Assembly: GCF_016907555.1 (NCBI RefSeq)
Contig: NZ_JAFBCE010000001.1
Location: 1,612,001 to 1,676,000, forward strand
DNA from: Microbacterium laevaniformans
Lineage (GTDB): Bacteria; Actinomycetota; Actinomycetes; Actinomycetales; Microbacteriaceae
DNA length: 64,000 nt
Direction: 5' to 3'
Of this stretch, positions 1 through 9,586 are shown in pieces. The notes under the pieces are model-generated. The model was not told the origin of the DNA. It saw only the letters and a program-made list of their open reading frames with translations, and did not search any database. Position numbers and translations under genes: made by a program. Position 1 is the stretch's first letter; each line of letters begins with the position of its first letter.

Positions 1-443
1 TCGACGAACCGCGGGCACGCCTGTGTGAACACCGACAGATCCTCGTTGACGCCGAGCATGTCCTGGTAGACGCCCGAGCCGATCGTGCCGACCGTGCCGA
101 TGACGCCCACACGGCGGTTGCGCGTGGTGGAGATCGCCGTCCGCACCGCCGGCCCGATCACCTCGACGACGGGCACGTCGTAGCGCTCCCGCGCGTCGCG
201 CAGCACCGCCGCGGATGCCGTGTTGCAGGCGATCACCAGCATCTTCACGCCCTGATCCAGGAGGGTGTCGAGCACCTCGAGGCTGTAGCGGCGGACATCC
301 GCGATCGGCTTGGGGCCGTAGGGCGAATGCGCGGTGTCGCCGATGTACAGCACCGACTCGCGCGGCAGCAACTGCGAGACCGCGCGCGCCACCGTGAGTC
401 CACCCACACCGGAGTCGAAGATCCCGATCGGTGCGTCATTCAC
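1..443 (-). CDS. murI: Glutamate racemase, C-terminus beyond window edge
   Basis: The enzyme interconverts L- and D-glutamate to supply D-Glu for peptidoglycan in the cytoplasm. About 147 codons are visible; the rest lies outside the window. The protein opens with the racemase signature [12 protein letters not shown], followed by [11 protein letters not shown] and the catalytic-cysteine motif VIACNTASA. The start is GTG at 441-443 (VNDAPIGIF); no ATG is available upstream of the conserved beginning. A TAGGGT hexamer lies 8 bases upstream, so the transcript probably has almost no leader. It is divergent from pncB. Identification is firm from the motifs; only the missing C-terminal half, with the second catalytic cysteine, cannot be checked. 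Confidence 0.93.
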   Translation of the reverse strand, partial: MNDAPIGIFDSGVGGLTVARAVSQLLPRESVLYIGDTAHSPYGPKPIADVRRYSLEVLDTLLDQGVKMLVIACNTASAAVLRDARERYDVPVVEVIGPAVRTAISTTRNRRVGVIGTVGTIGSGVYQDMLGVNEDLSVFTQACPRFV

Positions 444-509
444 GGTTCTCCACCCTACCCGCCGCTGCACTGACGGCGACGTCACCAGCGCCGTCGCTAG
501 AGTGACGGC

Positions 510-1844
510 ATGACCCGCGCCGAGGCCCCGTCGTCCGCCCTCCTCACCGATCGCTACGAGCTGACCATGATCGATGCGGCCCTGCGGGACGGGACAGCGG
601 CCCGCCGCTGCGTGTTCGAGCTGTTCGGACGGCGCCTGCCGGGAGCGCGCCGCTTCGGCGTGGTCGCCGGCACCGGACGGCTGTTGCAGGAGTTGCGGGC
701 GTTCCGGTTCGGGGACGACGAGCTGCGCTACCTCCGCGACAACCGCGTCGTCGGAGCCGAGACCCTGCGCTATCTGGAGAACTACCGTTTCACCGGGAGC
801 ATCCGCGGCTACCGCGAAGGCGAGCTGTACTTTCCGGGATCGCCGGTACTCACCGTCGAGGGCTCCTTCGCCGAAGCGGTCGTGCTCGAGACGCTGGCCC
901 TCAGCATCCTCAACCACGACTCCGCGGTGGCCAACGCCGCCGCACGCATGAGCATCGCCGCCGGGGACCGTCCCCTCGCCGAGATGGGCTCCCGCCGCGC
1001 CGGAGAGCGTTCCGCCGTCGCGGCCGCGCGCGCCGCTTACATCGCCGGGTTCGGTGCGACGAGCAACCTGCAGGCAGGGCGGGAGTGGGGCATCCCGACG
1101 ATGGGAACCGCCGCCCACGCGTGGACTCTGCTGCACGACAGCGAAGAGGACGCCTTCCGCAGCCAGATCGCGGCACACGGCACCGACACGACGCTGCTCA
1201 TCGACACCTACGACATCCGCCGCGGCGTCGAGACCGCGATTCGCGTCGCCGGCACGGGCCTGGGCGGGGTGCGCATCGACTCCGGCGACCTGCCCACCGT
1301 CGCCGCGGAGGTGCGCGCGCAGCTGGACGAGCTCGGCGCGACCGGAACGCGCATCACGGTGACGAGCGACCTCGACGAGTTCGCCCTCGCAGCGCTCGCG
1401 GCATCCCCTGTCGATGCTTACGGCGTCGGGACGTCGGTGGTGACCGGTTCCGGCGCGCCGACGGCAGGGATGGTCTACAAACTCGTCGCTCGGCAGGATG
1501 CCGCGGGTGGTTGGGTCGCAGTGGCCAAGACCTCGACCGACAAGGGGTCCAAGGGCGGCCGCAAGGCCGCGTTCCGCACCCTGTCCCGCGGTACCGCGAC
1601 GAGCGAGCTCATCGCCGTCTCCGACGGGTTCGAGCAGATGCAGACGACCGCGGATCATCCCGAGGCGCGCGCCCTGCAGGTGGCGCTCGTCGAAGCCGGT
1701 GAGCCCGACCCCGCATTCGAGGGGGCCGAGGGCGTCGCTCGCGCGAGGGAGCATCACGCGCTCGTTCGCGAAGAGCTTCCCGTCACAGGGCTCGCACTGA
1801 GCCGGTCCGACCCGGCTTTGCCCACGGTCTACATCGACGCGTGA
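510..1844 (+). CDS. pncB: Nicotinate phosphoribosyltransferase
   Basis: The enzyme makes nicotinate mononucleotide from nicotinate and PRPP (Preiss-Handler NAD salvage, cytoplasmic). The 444-residue protein begins with the family block [10 protein letters not shown] near residue 12 and contains [19 protein letters not shown] and GVGTSVVTG, the expected order for the NAPRTase fold. Length is normal for actinobacterial PncB. A TAGAGT hexamer at 498-503 is followed by only six bases before ATG, so the message is predicted to be leaderless. It is divergent from murI with a 66-bp gap and convergent with the DUF3039 gene. No oddities seen. Confidence 0.94.
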   Translation: MTRAEAPSSALLTDRYELTMIDAALRDGTAARRCVFELFGRRLPGARRFGVVAGTGRLLQELRAFRFGDDELRYLRDNRVVGAETLRYLENYRFTGSIRGYREGELYFPGSPVLTVEGSFAEAVVLETLALSILNHDSAVANAAARMSIAAGDRPLAEMGSRRAGERSAVAAARAAYIAGFGATSNLQAGREWGIPTMGTAAHAWTLLHDSEEDAFRSQIAAHGTDTTLLIDTYDIRRGVETAIRVAGTGLGGVRIDSGDLPTVAAEVRAQLDELGATGTRITVTSDLDEFALAALAASPVDAYGVGTSVVTGSGAPTAGMVYKLVARQDAAGGWVAVAKTSTDKGSKGGRKAAFRTLSRGTATSELIAVSDGFEQMQTTADHPEARALQVALVEAGEPDPAFEGAEGVARAREHHALVREELPVTGLALSRSDPALPTVYIDA

Positions 1845-1854
1845 GCGGGACGGG

Positions 1855-2127
1855 TCAGCTCATGAGCGACTCGTAGATCTCCTTGCACGTGGGGCACACC
1901 GGAAACTTCTCCGGGTCGCGACCGGGAGTCCACTTCTTGCCGCACAGCGCGCGTACCGGCTTGCCCGTGAGCGCGGACTCGAGGATCTTGTCCTTCTTCA
2001 CGTAGTGCGAGAACCGCTCGTGGTCGCCGGGCTCGATGTTCTCCTCGCGCAGAAGCTCTTCGAGCTCGCGATCAAGGGTGGCGACGCCGCCGTCACCGGG
2101 TGCGTCGGGGCTGTCGAGGGGGCTCAT
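1855..2127 (-). CDS. DUF3039 small zinc-ribbon-like protein
   Basis: A 90-residue acidic protein of the DUF3039 family, common in actinobacteria and without an assigned function. The C-terminal part has an isolated cysteine in ALCGKKW followed by VCPTC about 18 residues later, an arrangement that could hold one metal ion. The N-terminal half is rich in Asp and Glu. A good TAGAAT -10 hexamer lies eight bases before the ATG. The gene is transcribed on its own between convergent pncB and the permease gene behind it. The family assignment is from recall of its sequence; metal binding is inference. Confidence 0.8.
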   Translation of the reverse strand: MSPLDSPDAPGDGGVATLDRELEELLREENIEPGDHERFSHYVKKDKILESALTGKPVRALCGKKWTPGRDPEKFPVCPTCKEIYESLMS

Positions 2128-2182
2128 GGTGACCGATTCTATCGGCGGTAGGGCGCCCCCGGACCGGTTCGTGCACAGAGGG

Positions 2183-3736
2183 TCACGTCGACTCGGCGAA
2201 CTCCATCAGACGCTCGCCCGTGCGGTCGAACACGGCCCCGCCTGCGAAGATCCCGATCAAAAGCGCCAGCGCGCCGATCCCCACGCCGCCCCACAGCGCG
2301 GTCCACGCCCAGCTCTCGTCCACCGTCAACGCGAGCCAGGCCCACCACAACGCCGGAACGCTGAGGAGCACCGCACCGAACATGACCACCGCCTGCGAGA
2401 GTCCGCCGCCCGTGCGCTGCGGCTGCTGAAACGGACTGTCGCCCGGCCGGGAGACGGCGTAGGGGGCGATGACCGAGGTGAGCGAGGACAATCCGAGACC
2501 GCCCAGGAAGAGGCTGGCGCACACGCCCGCCATCGCGGGGAGCATCGCCCAACGACCATGCAGGGAGATCGTCACCGGCACCGCTACCGCCAACAGGACC
2601 ACGCCCACGACCGCGATCGGCACGAGACGTCCGGCCCGGTCGGCCGCACCGCGCACGGCCCCCGCGATGTGCATCCACAAGGCCGTGGAGTCGTAAGCGA
2701 GGTCGTTGTGCGGCAGCCATCCCAGGAAGAGCGCGATCAGCGGCGCCGGCAGCAGCACCGCGAACTCGAACGGCACGCCGACCAGCAGGAGCGGGATGAT
2801 CGTCAGGGCCGCCGCGATCGGCACGATGATGATGTTGACCAGATATCGCGGATCGCGGAACCAGTAGATGATGCTGCGCGCCGCGATGCCGCCGGCAGCC
2901 GTGCCGCCGGTCAGATCGAACCAGCCGAGCCCGCGTCGCTGACGTGCGGCCCCCGGGCGCTCCGTCGTCGTCATCAGCCGGTCGACGAGCCAGAACCACA
3001 GCGCCGCAAGCACCGCGACCGACAGCACCGCGATCACGGCGGGGGCAGCGGCGCCGCCGCTCAGCGCGCGTTCGGGAAGCGCCCAGGCGGCCCCCAGAGG
3101 CGTGAGCGCGAGCAGGTCGACGGCCGCGACGAGGGCGGACGGGACTCCTTGCGTCCACTGCAGGGACGCGAGGAAGACGACGACGGGAACGACGACGACG
3201 ATCAGGGCGATGAGGAACACGCCCGTCAGCTCTCTCGAGCGGCGATCGCGGACCATGCTCGCCAGGGCGAGGCCGATCTTCGCAAGCAGCAGGCAGGTGA
3301 GCACACCCAACACGGCGGAGACGATGGACACCCACACCGGAGCTCCGCGATCGGTCCACAGCGCGCTCAGCGCCACCGCGACGACGATCAGGGCGAGCGC
3401 CGGCACGCTGATCGCGCTGGCCAGCAGCGTCACCCCGGCGATCTCGCGGGGCGAGGCTCCGACCACGGCGAATCGTCGCGGGTCGAGCTGGTCGTCCACG
3501 CCGCCCACCAGGACTGTCACGAAGAACCCGAGGGTGAGAGCGGATGCCGCGACGATCGTCACCGCGAAAGCCGCATCCTCCGAGGAGGCGTGCAGGCGCC
3601 ATGCGGCGATGCACACCGCCACCACGACCACCGCGATCACCGCGCCGCCGACCAGGGTGCGCACGGTCTGGCGTCGACCTGCGCGCAGAGCGCCGAGGAG
3701 GAGGTCGAGCCTCAGTCGGAGAACGTGTGCAACCAC
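2183..3736 (-). CDS. ABC exporter permease, multi-pass membrane protein
   Basis: The 517-residue protein has at least ten strongly hydrophobic segments spread along its length and no soluble domain of note, as expected of an ABC-2-like permease. It starts 25 bases inside the end of the upstream ATPase gene, so the two are translated together and probably form one transporter. The polar stretches between segments are rich in arginine, suggesting cytoplasmic loops. Substrate cannot be told from sequence. The start at 3736 (MVAHVLRL) puts a short polar N-terminus ahead of the first segment near residues 28-47. Confidence 0.75.
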   Translation of the reverse strand: MVAHVLRLRLDLLLGALRAGRRQTVRTLVGGAVIAVVVVAVCIAAWRLHASSEDAAFAVTIVAASALTLGFFVTVLVGGVDDQLDPRRFAVVGASPREIAGVTLLASAISVPALALIVVAVALSALWTDRGAPVWVSIVSAVLGVLTCLLLAKIGLALASMVRDRRSRELTGVFLIALIVVVVPVVVFLASLQWTQGVPSALVAAVDLLALTPLGAAWALPERALSGGAAAPAVIAVLSVAVLAALWFWLVDRLMTTTERPGAARQRRGLGWFDLTGGTAAGGIAARSIIYWFRDPRYLVNIIIVPIAAALTIIPLLLVGVPFEFAVLLPAPLIALFLGWLPHNDLAYDSTALWMHIAGAVRGAADRAGRLVPIAVVGVVLLAVAVPVTISLHGRWAMLPAMAGVCASLFLGGLGLSSLTSVIAPYAVSRPGDSPFQQPQRTGGGLSQAVVMFGAVLLSVPALWWAWLALTVDESWAWTALWGGVGIGALALLIGIFAGGAVFDRTGERLMEFAEST

Positions 3737-5175
3737 TCGAGGCCCTCCGCATCGCTGATGCCGCCGGACAGCTCGATGAAGCGCTGTTCGAGAGTGAGCT
3801 CCCCCCGCACCTCGTCGACGGTCCCCTCGGCGAGCACGCGGCCTCCGACGATCACTGCGAGTCCGGAGCAGACGCGCTCCACGAGCTCCATCCCGTGACT
3901 GGAGAGCACCACCGTGCCGCCGTGCGCGACGTAGGCGGACAGGATGTCGAGGACGACGGCGGACGAGACCGGGTCGACCGACTCGAACGGTTCGTCCAAC
4001 ACCAGGACGCGCGGTGAGTGGATCATCGCACCGGCGAGCATGATCTTCTTCGTCATGCCGGCCGAATAGTCCGACACCGGTCGGGACAGGGCATCGGTAA
4101 GATCGAACGCCCGTGCCAGCTCGGCCGTGCGGCTCTCCACGACCGCCGACCGCAGCCCTCGCAGCACGCCGTAGTAGTGGAGCAGCTGTCGACCGGTCAG
4201 CCGGTCGAAGGTGCGCAGCCGATCGGGGAGGATGCCCATCTTCTGCTTCGCCTGACGCGGCGCGGAGGCCAGGTCGACACCTGCGATGCGAATCTCGCCA
4301 CTGTCGGGGCGGAGCAGACCCGCGATCATCGACAGCGTCGTCGTCTTGCCCGCCCCGTTGGGCCCCACGATCCCATAGAAGGTACCGGCGGCGATCCGGA
4401 GGTCGATCGCGTCGACCGCGACGGTCGCACCGAAGGTCTTCGTCACGCCGCTGAGGCGGACCGCGTCGACCTGCTCGTCCGCGACGGACTCGTCGACGGT
4501 GCGTTCGTCGTCCGCCGTCGACGACGCCGTGACGGCGAGGATCTCCGCGAGCGGGGATGCCGCGTCGTCCGGATCGGGCAGAGGCTCCGGGTCCACGAGG
4601 GACTCGACGTCAGCCTCGACTTCGGGCGAAACCTCAGGTGCGGCCTGGACGTCGTCCGCACCCACCGGCTCGTCCTCGACGCTCACAGCCGCCTCGGTCA
4701 CTGCGACAGCATCGCCCTCGTGCTCGACGTCGACTTCGACCTCGACGGCGGGCTCCGGCTGCTCCGTTTGGGGCTCTCGCTCGACGGGCGAAATCTCCAC
4801 GGCCGTCGTCTCCGCACCGCTCACGGCGGTGGTGTCCCGTGCGGCAGGCCTCGGCGGGAGTTCATCCGGCTCGATCGATGACAGCGGGGCGGCGGCCTCG
4901 AATCGTGCGGCCGCCACTGCCGGCGGCACATCCGGCGGCGGCGGTGTCGGTGTCGGTCTCGGTGTCGCCTTCGGCTTACGAGGCCGGGGCGCGCGTTTGG
5001 CGGCGGGCGTGGCCGCGGGCCGGCGCGGTCGCGGCGGCGCGACCGGTTCGTCTTCGCGCCCGCCGTCGCGGCGATCGAGCTGAGCTGCCGCCTCGGCGGC
5101 GGGCACGACAGGCAGCGGCGGCAGTGCGTGCACGCCGTCGTCGTCGTCCGCGGGGGTCGGATGGGGGGCGCTCAC
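3712..5175 (-). CDS. ABC transporter ATPase with long disordered N-terminus
   Basis: Of 487 residues, only the part after about residue 238 is an ABC ATPase: Walker A GPNGAGKTT at 271-279, a signature YSAGM near 370-374 in place of LSGGQ, Walker B VLVLDEPFE near 390-398 and the switch histidine in LSSHGME. Residues 1-237 are low complexity: first proline- and arginine-rich, then dominated by Glu, Val and Ala. The start is GTG at 5173-5175, with TAGGTT six bases upstream (leaderless). Because the reading frame is open and the promoter sits at the far start, the extension appears genuine. It pairs with the overlapping permease gene. The domain call is firm; the role of the extension is unknown. 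Confidence 0.85.
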   Translation of the reverse strand: MSAPHPTPADDDDGVHALPPLPVVPAAEAAAQLDRRDGGREDEPVAPPRPRRPAATPAAKRAPRPRKPKATPRPTPTPPPPDVPPAVAAARFEAAAPLSSIEPDELPPRPAARDTTAVSGAETTAVEISPVEREPQTEQPEPAVEVEVDVEHEGDAVAVTEAAVSVEDEPVGADDVQAAPEVSPEVEADVESLVDPEPLPDPDDAASPLAEILAVTASSTADDERTVDESVADEQVDAVRLSGVTKTFGATVAVDAIDLRIAAGTFYGIVGPNGAGKTTTLSMIAGLLRPDSGEIRIAGVDLASAPRQAKQKMGILPDRLRTFDRLTGRQLLHYYGVLRGLRSAVVESRTAELARAFDLTDALSRPVSDYSAGMTKKIMLAGAMIHSPRVLVLDEPFESVDPVSSAVVLDILSAYVAHGGTVVLSSHGMELVERVCSGLAVIVGGRVLAEGTVDEVRGELTLEQRFIELSGGISDAEGLEWLHTFSD

Positions 5176-5277
5176 CCGTCAAACCTAGCAAGCCGACCCG
5201 ACGATCGCCCCGATCGTCCACACACCCGCGTCAACGCTCAGCCGCTCTTCAGCGGCCGTCCATAGGATCGTGCCGTC

Positions 5278-6210
5278 ATGGCCAAGATTCCCCGCATCCA
5301 CACGCTCCCCGATGACGCGCCGTGGGCCGGCGGCCTGCCCCCGGAGGGGTCCCCCGAGCACCCCCGGACCATTCGCGCACTCGACCGGGTCCTTCAGGTT
5401 CAGCGTCCCGCCGTGATCGCACATCTGCGCAGCATCCGCCTGCGTCACCCCGACGCTTCGACCAGCGACATCGTCCGCATGCTCGAACGCCGCTACCTCG
5501 CCGCGGTGACCACCGGCGGCGCAGCCGTGGGGGCCACCGCCGTGGTGCCCGGCATCGGCACCGGCATGACCCTCGCGCTGTCCGGCGTCGAGACGGTGGG
5601 CTTCCTCGAGGCCACGGCGCTGTTCGCGCAGTCGCTGGCGGAGCTGCACGGCATCCGCGTGGAGAACCCCGACCGCGCACGCGCTCTCGTGCTGACGCTC
5701 ATGCTCGGCAAGGAGGGCGTCGATCTCGTCGCCCAGCTCGGGCGGCAGATCGCCGGCTCCGGCGCGTCTCGGCCCGCGTACTGGGGTGAGCTCGTCACGA
5801 AGTCGCTGCCTCGAGCCGCGGTGGGTCCTCTCGTCGACCGGCTGAAGTCGGCGTTCATCCGTCAGTTCGCCGCCAAGGGCGGCGCATCCGTCATCGGCAC
5901 GGCTCTCCCCTTCGGTATCGGTGCCGCCGTGGGCGGCACCGGCAATCACCTGCTCGGGCGACGCGTCGTGGTCGGATCCCGGCGCGCTTTCGGAGGAGCG
6001 CCGCTGCAGTACCCCGCCGAACTCGAGCCACGGCCGGGCGCGACACGTCTCGAGAGCACCGCGTTCGGCTTCGTCCGGCGCACCGGCAGCACTATCGGCG
6101 AGCGCGGGCGATCGGCCGTGACGGCCGTCGCCGGTCTCGTTCCGCGGCGCGGCGCGCGCAAGTCCGGACGGCCCCTCACACCGGATGACGGGGACCGCGA
6201 ACCCGGGTGA
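5278..6210 (+). CDS. Uncharacterised protein, possibly EcsC-like
   Basis: I do not recognise this 310-residue protein with confidence. Two glycine/alanine-rich hydrophobic stretches are visible: near residues 78-105 (TTGGAAVGATAVVPGIG) and near 200-230 (GGASVIGTALPFGIGAAVGG), with an amphipathic helical region between. The C-terminal 70 residues are basic and polar. The glycine-rich hydrophobic layout recalls EcsC-family proteins, but that is a weak resemblance. A TAGGAT hexamer lies nine bases before ATG, so the leader is very short. It is divergent from the ABC ATPase and precedes two co-directional genes. Confidence 0.6.
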   Translation: MAKIPRIHTLPDDAPWAGGLPPEGSPEHPRTIRALDRVLQVQRPAVIAHLRSIRLRHPDASTSDIVRMLERRYLAAVTTGGAAVGATAVVPGIGTGMTLALSGVETVGFLEATALFAQSLAELHGIRVENPDRARALVLTLMLGKEGVDLVAQLGRQIAGSGASRPAYWGELVTKSLPRAAVGPLVDRLKSAFIRQFAAKGGASVIGTALPFGIGAAVGGTGNHLLGRRVVVGSRRAFGGAPLQYPAELEPRPGATRLESTAFGFVRRTGSTIGERGRSAVTAVAGLVPRRGARKSGRPLTPDDGDREPG

Positions 6211-6258
6211 TCCCGCGCGGCGAGCGCTCGTCGCAGCCGCATCGCGCACAATGGGCGC

Positions 6259-6498
6259 ATGGGTATCTTCCAGAGTCGGCCCGAGGATCCGTCCGAGTGG
6301 GGCGGGCTGCCCGCAGACCCGCGGGAACGGCCGCAGCCGGCAGAAGTGCTGCCGCCGCCGTTCGACGATCTCGGTGTGTTCGGCGCTGCTGGCGTCGCGA
6401 TCTCGGTTCCGCTCGAGACCTTTCTCACGACGTCATCGCCCTCGACGGAGGCCGACCGCGACGGCAACGATCAGACCGGCGACCTCGACAGCCCGTGA
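6259..6498 (+). CDS. Small hypothetical protein, 79 aa
   Basis: Unrecognised 79-residue acidic, proline-rich protein beginning MGIFQSRPEDPSEW. A short hydrophobic patch (FGAAGVAISVPL) is too weak for a sure membrane span. A CACAAT hexamer sits six bases before the ATG, matching the leaderless arrangement of its neighbours, and the stop lies only 21 bases before the maltokinase ATG. The coding case rests on the promoter-like spacing and snug fit between two genes. Function unknown. Confidence 0.5.
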   Translation: MGIFQSRPEDPSEWGGLPADPRERPQPAEVLPPPFDDLGVFGAAGVAISVPLETFLTTSSPSTEADRDGNDQTGDLDSP

Positions 6499-6519
6499 CC
6501 CCCTGACTAGCCTCGACGC

Positions 6520-7809
6520 ATGCAGACGACGCTGGGGCACCTGGCTGTGTGGATGCCGCAGCAGCGGTGGTACTCGCCGACCGGACGCTCACCCCGCCTG
6601 CGGATTCTCGACGAACGCGAGCTGACGACCGGCGACCCGGATGCGGCCGTTCAGGTCCTGATCGTCGCCGACGGCGACGACGAGAACGCCATCGTCTATC
6701 AGGTTCCGCTCGTGACCCGTCCCGCCGATGTCACGGAGCCATGGACGATCGCGGTCCACGAGGGTCGTGCGTTGATCGACGGACCGCACGATCAGGCATT
6801 CGCCTCGGCGTTGCTCGCCGAACTGGGTCGCAGCGATCTGGACGGTCCGTCGCAGGTGCTGGTCGGCGAGCAGTCGAACACCTCGATCATCTACCGTCCA
6901 CGCGACGCCGCGCCGACGATCTGCAAGGTGTTCCGCCGCCTGCATCCGGGCATCAACCCGGACATCGAACTCCAGTCCGCCCTCGCAGCCGCCGGCAGCC
7001 GCCACGTTCCCCCCGTCGTGGGCCATCTCGACGGCCGCTGGACGATGGCGCCGGGCGGCGGTTCAGAGCGGGGATCGCTGGCATTCGCGCAGGAGTTCCT
7101 GCCCGACGTCGAGGACGCCTGGCGGGTGGCGCTGGCCGCGGCGGCCGTCAACACCGACTTCACCGCCGAAGCCGCCTCCCTCGGTCAGGTCACCGCCGCG
7201 GTCCATCGAGATCTCGCCCGCCTGTTCCCCACCCCGCGCGCGGACGGGGTCGCCCGGCGCGCCATCAGCGCGGCGTGGCGGCGACGACGTGCCATCGCGG
7301 CGGTGGAAGTGCCTGCGCTCGCCGCCCACGCGGCGGCAATCGACCGGATCTACGCCGCCGCCGAGGCCTCCTCCTGGCCCGCCCTGCAGCGAGTGCATGG
7401 CGACTACCACCTCGGCCAGGTCCTGCATTCGCCGACGCGGGGCTGGATGCTGCTCGACTTTGAGGGGGAACCGATGCGACCGATCGCCGAGCGACGCGCA
7501 CCGGATCTCGCCTTGCGCGACATCGCCGGCATGCTGCGCTCGTTCGACTACGTCGCGGGATCGCTGCGACTGCAGCGCGCGCCCCAGCAGCACGACGGCG
7601 CTGTCGACGGGGCCGCCGACGCCTGGGCCCGCTCGGCACGTACCGCCTTTCTCGACGGATACTCCGACACCGGAGGCGCGACCGCCCAGATCCTGCTCAA
7701 CGCGCTCGAACTCGACAAAGCGGTCTACGAGGCCATCTACGAGGCCAGGCATCGGCCCGCCTGGCTCGCGATCCCGCTCTCGGCGATCGAGCGTCTGCTC
7801 GCAGACTGA
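6520..7809 (+). CDS. mak: Maltokinase-like phosphotransferase
   Basis: Predicted to phosphorylate maltose to maltose-1-phosphate, the entry to the GlgE alpha-glucan route. The 429-residue protein has an N-terminal cap-like domain (starting HLAVWMPQQRWY) followed by an aminoglycoside-phosphotransferase-type kinase fold. The catalytic motif HGDYHLGQ starts at H293, with glutamine in the place of the usual asparagine, as in maltokinases; the Mg-binding motif DFEGEP starts at D313. Both are intact. TAGCCT at 6508-6513 lies six bases before the ATG (leaderless). No treS, glgE or glgB is nearby, which is unusual since mak is often linked to trehalose synthase. Confidence 0.85.
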   Translation: MQTTLGHLAVWMPQQRWYSPTGRSPRLRILDERELTTGDPDAAVQVLIVADGDDENAIVYQVPLVTRPADVTEPWTIAVHEGRALIDGPHDQAFASALLAELGRSDLDGPSQVLVGEQSNTSIIYRPRDAAPTICKVFRRLHPGINPDIELQSALAAAGSRHVPPVVGHLDGRWTMAPGGGSERGSLAFAQEFLPDVEDAWRVALAAAAVNTDFTAEAASLGQVTAAVHRDLARLFPTPRADGVARRAISAAWRRRRAIAAVEVPALAAHAAAIDRIYAAAEASSWPALQRVHGDYHLGQVLHSPTRGWMLLDFEGEPMRPIAERRAPDLALRDIAGMLRSFDYVAGSLRLQRAPQQHDGAVDGAADAWARSARTAFLDGYSDTGGATAQILLNALELDKAVYEAIYEARHRPAWLAIPLSAIERLLAD

Positions 7810-7835
7810 CTCCGCTCCGCTCTCGCGCGACGACG

Positions 7836-7870
7836 AAGGCCACCGTGAGAGGAACTCGCACGGTGGCCTT
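7836..7870 (+). terminator. Perfect 12-bp hairpin between convergent genes
   Basis: AAGGCCACCGTG at 7836-7847 pairs perfectly with 7859-7870 around an 11-base loop. It follows the maltokinase stop by 26 bases and precedes the end of the convergent htrA gene by 35 bases, so it can stop transcription from both sides. No long T-run follows, typical of GC-rich actinobacteria. Confidence 0.75.
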
Positions 7871-7905
7871 CGGTGGCGCCCGGCTGCCGCGGGCGGGGAG
7901 CGACG

Positions 7906-9486
7906 CTACTGCTGGAGCTGGCCGAGCGTGACCTCGGCGGAACTCGTCTTTCCTCCGCGGTCGTAGACGATCGTCGCCTTCGATCCCGCGGCGAGCGCCC
8001 GCACCTGCGCCGTCAGGTCGGTGGCATCGGTGATCGGCACTCCGTTGAACGACGTCACGACGTCGCCCTTCTTCAGACCCGCCGCAGCAGCGGCACCGCC
8101 CGAAGTCACGTCCGCGATGTAGGCTCCGGCGATCGTGGCGCCCTCCTGGGTGGCGGCGTCACGGACACCTGCCCCCAGCAGACCATGCGTGGCGGTGCCG
8201 TTCTTGATCAGATCGTCGGTGATGCGCTTGACGATGTCGGACTCGATCGAGAAGCCCACACCGATCGACCCGGACTGACCGCTGGAGCTCGAGCCGCCAG
8301 CAGAGGCGATGGCGACATTGATGCCGATCAGCTTGCCCTCGCCGTCGACGAGCGCACCACCGGAGTTGCCGGGGTTGATCGCGGCATCCGTCTGGATCAC
8401 GGCGATGGAGATGGAGCTCTGCGCGGTCGACCGCTGTTGCCCCTGGCCGAAGTCGAATTGGAACGGCGAGCCGTTGCCGTCACCCTGCTGGGGGGTCTGA
8501 TCCTGCGAGTCACCCTTCGGCGCGGCCGACGAGGCGATCTGGATCGAGCGGTTGAGAGCGCTGACGATCCCCGTGGTCACCGTGTTCGACAGGCCCAACG
8601 GAGCTCCGACGGCGACCGTCGCGTCGCCGACGTTGAGCTTGGACGAGTCGCCGAACTCGATCGGAGTCAGCCCCGATGCATCAGTGAGCTTGATCACCGC
8701 GAGGTCGTAGGTCGGGTCGGTGCCGACGATGGTCGCCGCGTACACCTTGCCGTTCGATGCGGTGACCGACAGCTTCGCGTCGGCGGTCTGACCGTCGAGC
8801 GTCACGACATGCGTGTTCGTCACGACGTAGCCGTCGGAGGTGAGAACCACCCCGGACCCGGTGCCGCCCGAAGAGCCCGCGGTCGCCGAGATCGTGACCA
8901 CGCTCGGGACGACCTTCGCGGCGATCGCCGTCGTCTGATTGACCGAGGCCGTGTTGTTCACCGTCACCGTCGAGGGTGCTCCGCTGACCACGGTCTGCGA
9001 CTGCGGGAAGAACGACGCCCCCGCCGCGGCTCCCCCGATTCCGGCCGCACCGCCGACGAGCGCCGCCGCGACCATGATGCCGACGATCTTGCCCGCACCG
9101 AGCTTCGCCGACGGCGCGTGCTCCGTTGCGTTCGTCGCAGCCGGGTAGACGGCCGTGGCCTGAGTGCCGAACGCCGAGGTACCGAAGGCCGGGCTGCCGT
9201 ACGACGGGGCCGGGTAGGACGCGTGGGGCGCCTGCGGGCGAGGCGTATGAGCCGTCGGCGGGGTCGGGGCCGTGTACGGCGCCTGCGCGGCGTAGCCGGT
9301 GCCCGGCTCCGGCACACCGGCGGGCGCGGAGGCCGCGGCGCCTGCCGGCGAATTCTTGGCCGCGTGCGTGGCCGACTGCTCGGGCAGCGGCGGACGCTCC
9401 GGCACGGTCTCGCCCTGCTGTGCGGCGTCGATGCCCTGCACGGCGTCATCCTGCGGTTCGCTGTTGGTGGGGATGTTCTCGCTCAT
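7906..9486 (-). CDS. Membrane-anchored HtrA-family serine protease with PDZ
   Basis: Surface-facing quality-control protease. The 526-residue protein has a cytoplasmic Pro/Ala/Thr-rich N-terminus (1-130), one membrane span around 133-160, a trypsin-like domain and a C-terminal PDZ domain (about 435-522). The catalytic triad is visible: H226 in VVTNTHVV, D261 in DPTYDLAV and S375 in NPGNSGGAL. An insert around residues 322-352 is rich in Gln, Asp and Gly. A purine-rich AAGGAAG ribosome site precedes the ATG. Domain layout matches actinobacterial HtrA/DegP-like (PepD-type) proteases. It stands alone, not beside sigE/rseA as in mycobacteria. Confidence 0.93.
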   Translation of the reverse strand: MSENIPTNSEPQDDAVQGIDAAQQGETVPERPPLPEQSATHAAKNSPAGAAASAPAGVPEPGTGYAAQAPYTAPTPPTAHTPRPQAPHASYPAPSYGSPAFGTSAFGTQATAVYPAATNATEHAPSAKLGAGKIVGIMVAAALVGGAAGIGGAAAGASFFPQSQTVVSGAPSTVTVNNTASVNQTTAIAAKVVPSVVTISATAGSSGGTGSGVVLTSDGYVVTNTHVVTLDGQTADAKLSVTASNGKVYAATIVGTDPTYDLAVIKLTDASGLTPIEFGDSSKLNVGDATVAVGAPLGLSNTVTTGIVSALNRSIQIASSAAPKGDSQDQTPQQGDGNGSPFQFDFGQGQQRSTAQSSISIAVIQTDAAINPGNSGGALVDGEGKLIGINVAIASAGGSSSSGQSGSIGVGFSIESDIVKRITDDLIKNGTATHGLLGAGVRDAATQEGATIAGAYIADVTSGGAAAAAGLKKGDVVTSFNGVPITDATDLTAQVRALAAGSKATIVYDRGGKTSSAEVTLGQLQQ

Positions 9487-9586
9487 GTGTGCTTCCTTCT
9501 TCCCAAGACCTGACCAGGATGTCGCGCGATTCTGTGTGTTGCTTATGCCCGCACCTCGCCCAGCCTATGCATGTAGCCTGAGCGCG

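Noticed and set aside
2036..3898. 620-codon plus-strand frame over the DUF3039 and permease genes
   Set aside because: It encodes a charged, repetitive, motif-free protein and lies opposite a clear multi-span membrane protein.
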